Shown here in pieces: positions 43,554 to 54,118 of a stretch of 64,000 bases of DNA. Both the position numbers and the translations under genes were made by a program. The notes below the pieces were generated by a model. The model made no database searches. It was not told the DNA's origin and saw only the letters and a program-made list of their open reading frames with translations. Position 1 is the first letter of the stretch. Each line of letters begins with the position of its first letter. The stretch lies in contig JAUCEF010000009.1 in assembly GCA_033558025.1 (NCBI GenBank), positions 248,001-312,000 on the forward strand, given 5' to 3'. Source of the DNA: Phytophthora sp. 'mugwort' (taxonomy: Eukaryota; Oomycota; Peronosporomycetes; Peronosporales; Peronosporaceae).

Positions 43554-43791
43554 AGACGACTACTCAGCTTATTCGCTGCGGATCGGAGGTGTATGTGCTC
43601 TTCTGGCAGCAGGGAAAAGTAAATTGGTGATCATACTCATGGACAGATGGTCTAGTTGGTGCTTTGCGGTCTACACACGTCTCCGACCCGGCATGCTTCG
43701 CAACGTAGCAGATCATATGATTCGAGTGTCAGGTGGGAGTGTCCACACCTCAACATCAGGCCACAGGGGGGGGGCAAGCGTCGCTAACTAA
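42483..43791 (+). pseudogene. DIRS-like 1 tyrosine recombinase
   Basis: From the ATG at 42,483 runs an open segment with the core-binding region TLGTYAKTFRRSANFCKVFGF and the basic/aromatic segment KFQMFDGKMAADAFAHRN. The C-terminal catalytic part is shifted to other frames and contains YSAYSLRIGG (the box II HxLR motif, with His changed to Tyr) and RWSSWCFAVYTR with the nucleophile Tyr. An (AT)n microsatellite at 43,514-43,551 interrupts the frame just before box II. The recombinase would catalyse integration of circular cDNA, but this copy is dead. Confidence 0.75.
43514..43551 (+). repeat. (AT)19 microsatellite inside the recombinase gene
   Basis: About 38 bases of alternating A and T, placed where element 2 has ordinary coding sequence (GLPRSDYSTHSLRIGG). 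It must have expanded or been inserted after this copy became inactive. Confidence 0.9.
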
Positions 43792-43805
43792 TCAATTGCT
43801 TGCCC

Positions 43806-44556
43806 AGCCATGCCGTAATTGACAACGACGACGAAGGAAAGGATGCAGAACGGAACGCGATGCGGTTCTAGACCGTACCGTTCCCTGATCGGATGTCTGC
43901 TGTACATTACAACGTATACACACCTCACCCGAACATGGCATTCGTGGCTACCCATCATTCGCGGTCCCTGGAGAACCCCGGGCATTAGCATTGGAACCCT
44001 GCGGTGCATGTGTTACGCTACCTCAAGCGACACGTCAGCACGGAATCATCTATCAAGGCGGTACGGGTTGTATCACGGTCAAGGCGTACTCGGAGGCTGA
44101 CCGTGGTAGCAACCCTCGATGACAGGCGTTCCGTCTCGGGTGTCATGGTGATGATCGGGAACGCCCCGGTGGTTTACAAAACCACATTTTAGTGAACGCT
44201 TGCTCTCCGCTCTTCTGAAGATGGGTACATAGCTTTGAACCTGTGCGTTCAAGAAGTGTGGTGGGCATTGCAATGCTAGCGGGCGTGGGAACCGAGCCAA
44301 GAAACGATAAGACAATTTGGGAAGACAACCAGAGCGCGATGCTCTGGCGCAGAAAGCTGGCTGCCACGTTCGGACTAAGCACGTGGACATCCGCCACCAC
44401 TTCATCAGAGAAAACATTGATCACGGAGCGGTTACGGTCAAGTACGTTGACATCAAGAACCAGCTGGCCGACATAGTAACCACGGTATTTTGCACCAAGA
44501 CGCTCAAGTTCCTTCGTGGCCGTAACGACATGAAGGCCAAGGTCGCCGTCACGTAG
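43806..44556 (+). pseudogene. Copia-1 pol, C-terminal part (reverse transcriptase end and RNase H)
   Basis: It resumes Copia-1 after the DIRS-like insert. Segments in different frames read RPYRSLIGCLLYITT, HVLRYLKRHVS, DRRSVSGVMVMIGNAPVVYKT, TIWEDNQSAML and TKHVDIRHHFIREN...VKYVDIKNQLADI, the standard end of Copia polyproteins with its RNase H. It stops a few bases before the 3' LTR. Confidence 0.88.
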
Positions 44557-44563
44557 CGGTGAG

Positions 44564-44785
44564 TGGGAGTTTTGAAGTACACCGCTCTTGCATGGTTCAT
44601 CCCGAACCGCGCTATCATTCATTATAGTTAACATAAACATCTGGGTGGTTCAGAGGGCAGGATATGGTATTTTCGAAAGCGTACTCTACAGAAAAACGGG
44701 GAGTAGACAGTAAGGGGACAGGTTTAAGCACTTTAATCTACTCACTTCGGCATTTGCCTCCTACTACTCAAGCTTCACCTCAACA
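44564..44785 (+). repeat. Copia-1 3' LTR
   Basis: It ends CTCAACA at 44,785 and matches the 5' LTR best in its last 85 bases. It is preceded by the purine-rich GCGGTGAGTGGGAG. The flank beyond (TACTCGCTGAACGC) belongs to the 3' flank of gene A'. Confidence 0.75.
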
Positions 44786-45012
44786 TACTCGCTGAACGCA
44801 CAAATAATCAGAGATATACGGTATATTAAGAATGGCGAGTCACCAAAACGCATAACCAGAGAAGGAGAGACGCACACAGCTTTCACCGCAATTTTTTATT
44901 ATTATTATAAATATGCATCCGCCGAGTCGAAGGTAGTATTTCAAGTTTGCCTATAGATTGTTGATAAAATAAAGTAAGATTTGCCACCAGCGTGTTTCCT
45001 CTGCCAAGTTTC

Positions 45013-45535
45013 TCAGCAGACTTGACAATTCTCCACATCCTTGATTCCGTTGAGTTTGTCTTCAAAATCAAGAGGGTACCAGGTACTTGGCCACGGGTCA
45101 CATGATACAGTGGCTTGAAGGACTGGCCAGTTATTTTCTGATGCGTCCGAGAGAACGCGTGACTGCCCGTCCCGCCATAACGTAGAGAACTTTGTTTGCT
45201 CTCCGTCATAGATCCGCCCTAGGTCTGAACAATACGGGGAATTTGTAGCCAGAATTGGATACAACACGGAAATCATATTTGTGGCTATGGGGTCGATCCA
45301 ATCCCAGAAAAACGACACGTTTGTGTTATCCACGCGAAGCACAAATGAGCTCGACATATCTGTAACAAGTGCCGGAAGCTCGGAAATCAGTGTGCTACCA
45401 ACGTGAAGATAACCGACATTTCCTTCAAATAGCGATGGCGAAAGAATCGAGATTGGATTCATTGCAAGAGAGAGATCAAATGGGGCAAGTCTAGCCAACG
45501 GTGTTGGAACCTTCGTGAACTCGCAGTCTTCAAAG
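45013..45535 (-). pseudogene. LRR gene A', 3' part
   Basis: This is the inverted copy of the last fifth of gene A. The open part (45,498-45,013) has the same translation as gene A from MNPISILSPSLFEG to the end (ENCQVC). At 45,535 the sequence switches to a DIRS-like element; the adjoining codons of the gene are found at 52,012. It cannot be translated with the rest of A'. Confidence 0.88.
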
Positions 45536-45631
45536 GTGTGCGATTAAGTACGAAGAACCTCGAAGAACCGAACCGGAGACAAAGGCGAGCCAGTCATTCG
45601 ACGATTTGCCATGCAGCCTTAGAGCAGCACC

Positions 45632-45686
45632 GAGTTCAGAGCTCCACGAACAAGAAGCATCCAGGCTGCACGCGAGATTTTTTTTA
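45632..45686 (+). repeat. Terminal direct repeat of DIRS-like 2, left copy
   Basis: It shares GAGCTCCACGAA.AAGAAGCA.CCAGGCTG and a T-rich end with 51,787-51,840. The orientation is direct, not inverted. Confidence 0.65.
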
Positions 45687-46101
45687 AAGCACGTCGTCGC
45701 ATCCTAGCCTTCAGTTTCCGCCAGGATCCCTTCTAGTGACTCCTACGTCGGCCTCGGTGGGCGAACTGTTCGCCTAGAGGCCCCTCATGAACTCGGTGGA
45801 ACTTGGGCTGGCCCAGTATTCGCGACGATGACATCGTCGACCCCCAGCTCCGGGCCAAGGCCCCCCGGTCCCCTTCTTCGACGACGCTGACTGCGTGAAG
45901 CGACCTGCCTGGCAGGTCCTCTTGACGGTTCTTCTCCCTGGCGAGCGCTTGGAGGACATCCACCGGCCCTTTGCGAGTATTTTGAGGTGCCGTACTGGAT
46001 CCAGCACTGGCGTCTGACGCAGACCTCCCACAATCTAGCAAGCAGCTCCAGGAGCGTCCGTTTCTGTCTGTTTTTCGCTTTCTCCAGTTCAACAGTTCTT
46101 C

Positions 46102-47944
46102 GTGGAGACGCCGCGCGACGACACCAAGTTCATCAAGCACACGTCTGACGTGTTCTTCTGCGGCCAAGTCCTCGACAACCGACCGGCTTCGTCCATAGTC
46201 CTCGTGGACGACATCAACTTGCTCCAAGAGCCAGGCTGTGATTACATCTGGATAGTAGTCATCCGCAGCTACATTGGGGAGCGCCACCAAGTGGTTGCTG
46301 TCCCGCTGGTCAACGCTCGCAGCCAACCTATCTCACGGGATGAGTTCGGATTGGGCTTCTACCATGGCCTCCCCTCAACACTGCGCCCCGTCGTTTTGGC
46401 ACCACCTGGCGGTCCTTCAGCACCTCGTCGTTTACCTACCGTGCGTCTGTGCGCACGCATCTTGAACAGGCTTCCCCCCCACATGGGGTAGACGCCGCTG
46501 CCACAGTGAATTTGGGTTCTCAAGCAGTTTCGCGTGTGACCCACGCGGCACCAAGACGGTCGTCGTTCCGGCGGACTATGCGTGGAGTGTGGTCCGCCCG
46601 CCCAGGGCGACCATGGACCACGAAGATGACAACGCGTCACCGGACGTTACCACCATGCACCAGTCTGCCGACGCCAAGCTTCCGCTCCTTACCCGAGCCG
46701 AAGCCGACTTGACGCCAAGCGATCCGTTCTCGACGCCGCTGCCTTCGCGTCGCCAACTAGCGCCTGACGCACAACCAGTGGGAGCCGTTCCGGACTCCGC
46801 TACTCAAGGGCCAGGCCCTGGGCCCACGGGTCCGTCAACATACCAGCCCATGGTCGGTCTCTCGACCGACCACCTTTCCCGGCGTCGTTCGCGCTCCGAC
46901 AGGCGGGACAGGCGCTCGTTCTCCCCGGCTCGGCCGTCCCAGGGACAACAACCCGGCCGGTAACGACCTGTTTTGGACTTCTTCCCGTAAGCTGACCGTT
47001 CATGAAGCCGCCCGAATTGGCCCATGGTTCCAGGACCGAGATACAGGTACGGACGCTGTTTTCTCATGGTTTGCTAACTTGTATCCGCACAATCGAGTCT
47101 GCTTCATTCTCCACTAAGAACGTTTTCGTAGCCAGTATCGTGCCACCAAGGTGACGACGAAGATGCTGTTTTCGGTCGACTTTTTCAGCCGACCCTTCGA
47201 CTGTTTCCTGTCTTCCGATGTACCAGGTGCATATCATCAAGTTCGGACCATGGTCCACGAGGACTCCCAGTGGGGTGGTCCAGAACCGGCCCCTGTTATG
47301 TAGATCCGCCCGACGGATCAGTAGCACCAGATGCTTTACACGATCCAAGACGCTGCGTCGCTCTGGTACCCGTCCGACCTTGCGCAGTGTTCCGCATAGT
47401 GCATGACGACTCCGTCAGGTCGCTCCAACAGAATGCACCATCTCAGCTTCTGTACGCCATGTGCAACTGGTACCAAGGGATTTTCTCCGACATGTTCAAC
47501 GACCTTTTCCATGGAATAGACCTTCGCGAGACTGGTTCTCGAGCTCTGAGTTCTCTTCGCCGCGACTCTCCAGCCTATCAGCATTTTGTTACTCGAGTCC
47601 TGAATGATGCAGTCGTGAATTCGGTGTTTCACACGGCGTCGTCTGGGTTCCGGGGGACAACCGGCTTTAGGAGCCCTACCCCGCGCGGTCATACCCCCCG
47701 TCGTGATATTTGTCCAGCACGGGCCCGGCCTGAAGCCTGCTCCTCCATCATTCCCAAGCAGATACGAGACCAGATCCCGACGGTCAATGGCAAACAAGTG
47801 TGCGTTCGGTTTCAATCGGTGAAGGGCTGTACCTATCCGGGTTGCAAGCACCTTCACGAACTTCACCGCCTCCCGCCTGACGTTCTGAAGTGGATGACAG
47901 CAATGCACACGGGCCTGAAGACTGCGCAGCCTCAGAGGGACTGA
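46102..47944 (+). pseudogene. DIRS-like 2 gag-like region with CCCH zinc finger
   Basis: Broken into several frames: 46,102-46,491 (with SRDEFGLGFYHGLPS, shared with element 1), 46,589-46,963 and 47,270-47,944. The last segment ends with KQVCVRFQSVKGCTYPGCKHLHELH, whose spacing C-x8-C-x4-C-x3-H is that of a CCCH zinc finger, followed by RLPPDVLKWM and a stop. A CCCH finger here instead of a CCHC knuckle is a distinctive feature of this family. It probably binds the element's RNA. Confidence 0.6.
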
Positions 47945-48379
47945 AGGCCTTGGGAGGAGAACACTTAGCGACCTGGTCGCCCACACGTACCCAAAATGGC
48001 TATTTTGTTTCCCTCGTATCTTCTACTGTGTCTGACACTACCACTTCGATCGGATCGAACTTCCATGATGCCGACACTAGCACCAGCGTGCCTGGCACGG
48101 GGCTCAGAATCCACTCGACGCGGACCCATCGGCGTCATTGGTTGGTCTGCCTCCTGCTGCAGTGCCTGGCACATCGACTTCACCACCGGGTATGGAAATA
48201 GACGCACAGAGCGTCGCCAGCGCGAACCCATCGACGTCGCGCGATGGTCTACGAGCTGCTACGGTTCCTGGCTCATCGACTTCATCACCGGATATTGTCT
48301 CGAACGCACAGAGCGTCTCACGTGCGGACTATGGACCGGTCGACACTGGCCGTCGTGGCTTTCGCGCCCGCCATTATGC

Positions 48380-48740
48380 ATCCGTTGAAAGTGGCTTTCG
48401 GCCTTTGAGTGGTTGGTATGCTTTTGCCTGTTGCGTCTGGTCCAGTGACCATTGTCTCATGTGTTGGTAGGCCACTACGTTCCTGGACTCACACTCCAAC
48501 AACGTTTTGGAGGCTGAGGGTCTTCTCGCGTGCTTACGTTGGATTCGAAACGCGTTTACGTTCCTAGGGTGGATGTTTATGGTGACTCTCGAGTGATTAT
48601 CTCCCAGGGTCTGTGTCGACTTGCGTGCCAGGCACCATATCTGGTTCCGTTGACACTATCATCTATCTTCACGCCATTCTCCGCGCTTCCAACACAGCTG
48701 CCGATGATCTTTGCCATTGGATCATAGATTCGTTCCGCGC
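48380..48740 (+). pseudogene. DIRS-like 2 RNase H domain, upstream of the reverse transcriptase
   Basis: NNVLEAEGLLACLRWIRNAFTF near 48,490-48,560 and SNTAADDLCHWIID near 48,690-48,730 match the middle and the end of RNase HI domains and the corresponding region of element 1. Frames are broken between them. Confidence 0.55.
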
Positions 48741-49095
48741 GACAGACCTCACCTTGTCAGGCACAAGCTGGCCGTGTCATTGGTTATGCTTCGTCTCAGA
48801 GCCCTGTGGCCCTGCTTCGCCTCTCGCCCCCGGTTGCACCGATACTAACCGACCTATTAACTCACGTGGTGGCGACCTGGTCGCTCGCCCTTCATGATCT
48901 CCAGCACGTGGCCCATTTTATTCGAGCACGCTCGTCCCGCTGTCCAACGTTCGGCCTGGCCATCCTCCAGTCGCGGGTTCGCGATCGCCTTCGCGCGTTT
49001 TCACATTGGCGGCATCGTTTCCGTCGTGATTCGACACACCGTCAACCCGATCTTGCTGTGTTCGAGATCGTCCCCGGTGTGTACCTCGCGCGGTT

Positions 49096-50450
49096 TTGGA
49101 TGCGCTTCGGTCAGCTGCCGTGCGCGCTGGAGTTCCGTTTCCGGTTGACTTGGCCTTTCTGGCGGCTGGACCGGGTCACCACGTCGTTCCGGATATTGAT
49201 CTTCGCATCCTGGATTCTTTAGTGGCAGACCCTGGGTTTGGGATTCCAGACTATCTCGCTCTCTTTCGCGGTCAGACCGTGGCCGACCCTCGTCCGAACA
49301 AGGCCTTCGTCCATGGACGTATCGTACCCATCTGGCTTCGGACCCGCACGTCGACCTCTTGTGCGCCATCGCGCAGGACGGGCTGGTTCCTCCTTGGAAG
49401 GATCCCTCTGCTGGACGTGGCCCGCGTCCGACACCCGACAACTATCCCGGTGCCTGCACAGATGCGGATCTCGTGATTGACAGACTGCTTGCCGATTACT
49501 ACAAGGTTCGTGCCATCATCGCGACCATGCAAGCAGTCGAACGCTACCCCACTTTTCACTCGAGCGCGTTTGCCTTGATGCCGATGAAGGACAAGCCCCT
49601 GCACCTGGATGGTCGGATTATCCACTACTTATCTGCGCCAGGCGGACAGTTGGTCAACGCGCAGACGGGCTCGGAGGCCTCTCCCGATGCGACTTAAGAC
49701 CCGTTCGTCTCCATCGCGCGTCACGTTTATGAACTTCGTCGCCGGTATCCAGGGGACAACATTTACGCCATGATCACAGATATCGCTAAAGCCTTTCACC
49801 ACGTGCCAGTACTCGCGGATCACGTCAGCTTTTGGTGGACGTTTGCCTCGCCCCTCTCATGGCATTGTCTTCGGCATGGCCGTCTTCGGTTGGACATTTT
49901 CACCGGGGTTCTTCGCTATCTTCGGTAAAGCCGTTCGCCAGTACTTGCGCACCGGACAATCAATCGTGCTCGGACATTCGGAGCCGTTTTGGTCGTACCA
50001 CTGGGTAGATGACATTGTCCTCATTGACGTCGACGTCGGCGATCGCCTTCAGAAGGCAGAGAAGCGTCTTAGAGACGGGTCAAGCTGGAGTTCGGCTCAA
50101 ATGGCTGGCGTGAAGGCAAATTCACGACCTGGTCGCGTGTCTTCCATGCAGTGGGAATTGACTGAAACATCCCTGACGAGTGCATCACAGTTCCACAGAG
50201 GAAGACTTCGATCCGTTCTGTCGGAGACGTTGGGGAAGGCTTTCCCCTCGCGTCAAGGAAGCGACTGATCAGTGTAATCGGCGTCCTTCGGCACGTGATC
50301 ATCTTCATTCCGATCACGAAACCATTCATCCAGCGCTTGACGGCGGTTCAGAACCGTTGTCAGAGACTCACAAGATCAGGCGTTCCGATGACAGAGTTCC
50401 TTCGGAAGGATTTGCCGTGGTGGAAGGTTCTCGTATTCTAGACTGAACTC
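49096..50450 (+). pseudogene. DIRS-like 2 reverse transcriptase
   Basis: Segments in three frames give LALFRGQTVADPRPNKAF near 49,260, DNIYAMITDIAKAFHHVPV near 49,750-49,810, GIVFGMAVFGWTFSPGFFAIF near 49,865-49,925, the catalytic WVDDIVLIDVDVGDRLQKAEK near 50,000-50,060 and ISVIGVLRHVIIFIPITKPF near 50,270-50,330. The order and motifs are those of DIRS reverse transcriptases. Stops and shifts inactivate it. Confidence 0.75.
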
Positions 50451-50695
50451 GCGGGGATGCCGATGAACCAGTTCGACTACACCAAGGCCTTCGTCGAGAC
50501 CTGACTGGTAATCATGGGGAAAGGGTACAATCTGCATCGCGAGTATGAAACTCTAGGGGCGTCTGCTTATCAAACAACAGGGCCAGGCCCCAGACGGCAA
50601 CGAGCTTGCGCATGCCCTGGCCAATGTCACAGACACGTGGGGGCCAACCCTATCTACGAATGGCCCTTCGTGTCATGTGTCATCCATAGCGAGCG

Positions 50696-51787
50696 ATGAT
50701 CACAGAACTGGTCGACAAGTGCAGGTCTCGGGACGGACAGCATGCCCTGCGGCAGTGTGCTTTAAGCCAGGCTCGTTATAGGCTCACTTCACGGCGCACA
50801 CGATTCGACAAAGATTGGAGCATATTTCGAAGTGCGACATCCATGGGGACTAACTATCGTAACATGCAACAGATTGCGACAGACGCCGACCCATGGAGGA
50901 GACGCGAGACCAGCTCAAGCAAGCTTCAGTCTCAGCCGGGACGCTGGGAAGTAACAGCAGGAACTTCAAGTTTTGAGAAACCTTCTGTAACGACTTCGGA
51001 TTCCTCATGTGGATTGACGAACTGCCGAGAGCATAGCAAGCACGGATGGTCGGACTGTTCGCGGATTGGCGTTTCAGAAGGACACAACAGGGCAAGGAAA
51101 GAAAACAAGTACCAGACCTCCGACGGGAAAATGGCAGCAATGGCATTCGCACACCAGGCAGTTCGAACGCCAAACTCGATTACCAGGATCCGGAATTTGA
51201 GCTCATCGCTCAGGGATACAAGGGCACCCATGGTGACGTGGACCGGAAGCAACCAGTTACTACACTGATGCTGCTTAAGATGCACGAGCCCGGCGCGATC
51301 TAGAGAGCGATCTGTTGTGGAGATCAATCGTCCTAGCTTTCTTCTTCCTCGATCGGAACTTAGAGCTGTGGGGCCCGGTGGACATCGACAAATCGACAGG
51401 GATTATTCGGATCCATTGCGTGAAAGCGGCCAACGCCATATTACGAGACAAGTTAGGAACACAGTCGGACCTGAGGAACAGAAGCGGCGTCAATGGAGGT
51501 GATCTACGTGTCGCACAAGGGCGACCGCGTGGCTAAACGCACGACAGTACGACACTACAAGTCCAATCATGCGCATCTGTGTCCCGTTGTAGCAGCCAGA
51601 AAATGCCTGATCATTAGAGCACAGTGGTTCTCGACAGGGCGGAAGTGGGGACCGTATATCACTTCAGTTTCGACTACCCGGACAATCAAGAAGACACTAG
51701 TGGCCAATCTCATCAAGCTGTCAGTGGCTGACATGGGTTTACCGCGATCCGACTACTCCACCCACTCGCTCCGCATAGGAGGGGCCG
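50696..51787 (+). pseudogene. DIRS-like 2 tyrosine recombinase, truncated
   Basis: N-terminal parts are scattered over frames (SSSKLQSQPG...FGF.MWIDELP near 50,920-51,030). The segment 51,493-51,780 is open and ends with RSDYSTHSLRIGGA, the box II His-x-x-Arg motif with both catalytic residues. Right after it the sequence passes into the terminal repeat, so the final box with the nucleophile Tyr is missing. Confidence 0.7.
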
Positions 51788-51840
51788 AGTCAGAGCTCCA
51801 CGAAGAAGAAGCAGCCAGGCTGCCAGCGAGAATATTTTTT
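51787..51840 (+). repeat. Terminal direct repeat of DIRS-like 2, right copy
   Basis: It matches 45,632-45,686 and replaces the expected end of the recombinase gene. Confidence 0.65.
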
Positions 51841-52011
51841 CTCTTCTTCTTTAAACTTGATTAGCAGTAGGAAGCCTTCTAGGACAGGGTTTTCACCTTT
51901 GATATGGTTTTGTCCCGTGATAGGACTTCACAATTAGTAACACCAGGGAGTCTAACTTTCCAAGCCAATTAAGTCAACTTGCCCCTCGCAGTGGAGTCCC
52001 GAAGGAGGAAA

Positions 52012-53580
52012 TAGATACTGGAGTACTGTGGCCATTTCAAATCGAGATCCTCGGGCAAGCAGCGCAAATTCGTTGTACATATTTCGATATTTGTCAGCGC
52101 CCGTGGGAAATCGTCACTTAGGAGACCAGTAGGGAGTTCACCATTCGGCAAATTTACTCGTACCAGATAGAGAACCATGAGGATTGGATGATGCAATTGT
52201 GATAGGGCCGCACTTTCATTCCAGCTTGTGATGGTGGAATTGTAAATCTTTAGTCCTTTCATTCTCGAGAAATCTGTCAATATATCCGGCACTTCGAGCT
52301 TGGGGCAGTGGCGTATCACGATACGACTAGTTGTTGTTCGATCAAAGTTGCTCCATTGATTGATGAGCTCACTCGCTCTACCACTAATTTTTGATTCATA
52401 GCAATCAAGCACCAGAAGCGAGCATGATGGCTCAGACGTGATCCATGGTTTGACTTGCATCTCACACTGCGGGAGATCCGAGATGGATTCAGCGAATAGA
52501 TGGGCAACAAGAATGGCAGTGCCCCATAAAAGAAAAAGTATCTGCGTAGTTCGAGATCCAGAAACCACTAGGATATTTAATCTGTTTTGCGTGCGAGAAT
52601 TAGTGGTCTCGAATAGACTAGGATTTAACGGCAATACAACCGTGGCTTGATGATCCATATTGAATTTTCGACTTTTTGGCATGCTCATGCTCAGTAGCTT
52701 CTTCATGTTATTCATGTTGCTGATCATACTCAGAGCAAAAAACACGCGCAAAGTCAGATCCCACCAAGAGCTTACAAGGAGGATCTGAAACTCGCTCAAG
52801 ACGTGAACGACCCAGACGTCTTCGTACCATTTGTACGGTGGAAACCCACTGAGTTCCAATCAAAATCTGGATAGTACGTGGCCAGTAGGACTGTCGTGAT
52901 GCCTACTGAAGTCACTAAGTCAAGCGCACAATCAGCAACAACGGCTAAGAGTCTCCGTTTTGTTGTATCCACTTGGAACACAGAATGCACAAGAGCTGTG
53001 CTCCAGCAATTAATTACCAGCATCCCAACATATCCCCGATTCAGCTCTACACGCGGCGATAGCACGCTCATGCGATATGCCTGCTGAGTTTGTAACGCGG
53101 TCTCCACAACTTCTCGAAACAGTAGCACCAAATCGAAATATGGTCCGTCAACACCTAAAACTCCCAGTTTTGAGAGAGCGACATGGTAGATACGGTTAAT
53201 CCCAGTCTTTTCCTCACGCAGCTTCCGAGAACGAATGCTGTAGGAACAGGTGCCTGGCCGAGTAAACACATTGTAGACACCGAATACAAGTTTTCGCTTC
53301 TTGAAAGACCAGCCAAGTATCCACACTAAGAAAACAAAGTGAATTGCAGCCAGACAACCATGAACAATGGCGACGATACGATAGTATTTGGGCCCGATGC
53401 CTATCTCGTAGACGCACAGCCAGACGTTTAAGAAGGTCCCGGGGAGGTTCTAAACTCATGGAGAGCGACAAGGCCAAAACAGCAAAGATGGAGAGTGAAC
53501 GGCGAGAATAAGCGATCCGGATGTGGGACCTCTTCGGGTGTGGGTATACGAAGCTTTAATACCTCGCCAGGGCGGAGCAT
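52012..53580 (-). pseudogene. LRR gene A', 5' part
   Basis: The inverted copy of gene A from its start (ATG equivalent at 53,580) to the DIRS-like insertion. Apart from the insertion there are two other breaks. About 37 bases are missing near 53,450 (the codons for SLVYFSTFAWCYW in gene A), and a single T is lost near 52,861 (gene A reads GATTTTGATTTGGAAC). Between these breaks the translation is the same as gene A with rare exceptions (ICTTNL for ICSTNL). The 5' codons and the promoter are clearly more diverged than the core. The gene is dead. Confidence 0.9.
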
Positions 53581-54091
53581 TGTCGCGTGCCGCAATAAAA
53601 AATTAGGGCATGTTCGGCCGTGTTTATTTCACCGTTGGACATGTAAGCTAAAATTAGCCGCGGAATGATAAAAATGAAATTCGCTAGAGATTATTCTTAG
53701 ATGTACAGCGTTAAGGTTCATATCCTTGCAGTATTTGCCGACAGGTCCAGCACCTCGCAGATGAGCACTTGAGCGCTTGAGCGCTTGGAAGAAATATGAC
53801 AAACAATTTACGTATTTCATAGGTCGGAAGACCTATGCTTGGCCGCGGCAAAAATGTTGGTATTTATCTAAATATGTAAAGAAATTAGGGTGCTAAAGCG
53901 GGTATTTATCAAAGTGAATTTTTAACGTTTTTAAAACGTATAAGCACGTATTTATCGGGTTCGTAACTCGAACGGAAACTGCTGGATCTCCTTTTTCAAA
54001 ACACGAAATGTGTGATCTGGAACTGGTACCAGATTAACCCCGCCCCATCCTCACGGCGGAATGACCAAAACCTACCCTGGCCCGCCGTTAA
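53581..54091. other. Region right of A', no gene
   Basis: Up to about 53,770 it matches the region upstream of gene A in inverted orientation at reduced identity, marking the outer end of the inverted duplication. The rest is AT-rich without gene signals. TTAA at 54,088-54,091 is the target site of the next element. Confidence 0.5.
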
Positions 54092-54118
54092 CATGTTGTT
54101 AAATATACCATGTTAAGG
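54092..54118 (+). repeat. Left TIR of PiggyBac-like element
   Basis: It begins CATGTTGT and ends CATGTTAAGG, directly after TTAA (54,088-54,091). The inverted partner lies at 58,461-58,487. Confidence 0.7.

Larger units (their letters stand above)
37055..43805 (+). mobile_element. DIRS-like tyrosine-recombinase retrotransposon 1, nested in Copia-1
   Basis: This insert of about 6.75 kb splits the Copia-1 reverse transcriptase; Copia sequence resumes near 43,806 with the DNDDEGKDAERNAM and RPYRSLIGCLLYI region. The order of domains is gag-like region (37,628-38,400), RNase H (about 40,100-40,500), reverse transcriptase (about 40,830-42,210) and tyrosine recombinase (42,483-43,790). Such elements integrate with a tyrosine recombinase rather than a DDE integrase and make no target duplication, and none is visible here. 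The exact ends are uncertain by some tens of bases. A terminal motif near 37,109-37,150 resembles the terminal repeats of DIRS-like element 2. Confidence 0.8.
27006..44785 (+). mobile_element. Copia-type LTR retrotransposon (Copia-1), split by two nested elements
   Basis: The LTRs are at about 27,006-27,219 and 44,564-44,785; both end in GTNAGGGGAC...ACTCACTTCGGCATTTGCC...CTCAACA. After the 5' LTR comes GGTTAACAGCC, the probable primer-binding region, also seen after the LTR of Copia-2 at 61,871. The own coding region is 27,284-27,307, 34,012-about 37,050 and about 43,806-44,556. It is interrupted by a Ty3/Gypsy element (27,308-34,006) and a DIRS-like element (about 37,055-43,805). The LTRs differ by many substitutions and indels, so the element is old. 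No 5-base target duplication is visible at its ends. Confidence 0.88.
45536..52011 (+). mobile_element. DIRS-like tyrosine-recombinase retrotransposon 2, inserted in gene A'
   Basis: An insert of 6.48 kb whose borders are exact because gene A gives the uninterrupted sequence: ...CTTCAAAG ends at 45,535 and TAGATACTGG resumes at about 52,012. There is no target duplication, as expected for tyrosine-recombinase elements. Near both ends is a related 55-base motif in direct orientation (45,632-45,686 and 51,787-51,840), which suggests the split direct repeats of the Ngaro/PAT type. Domain order is gag-like with CCCH zinc finger, RNase H, reverse transcriptase and tyrosine recombinase, the same as element 1. 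Confidence 0.85.
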
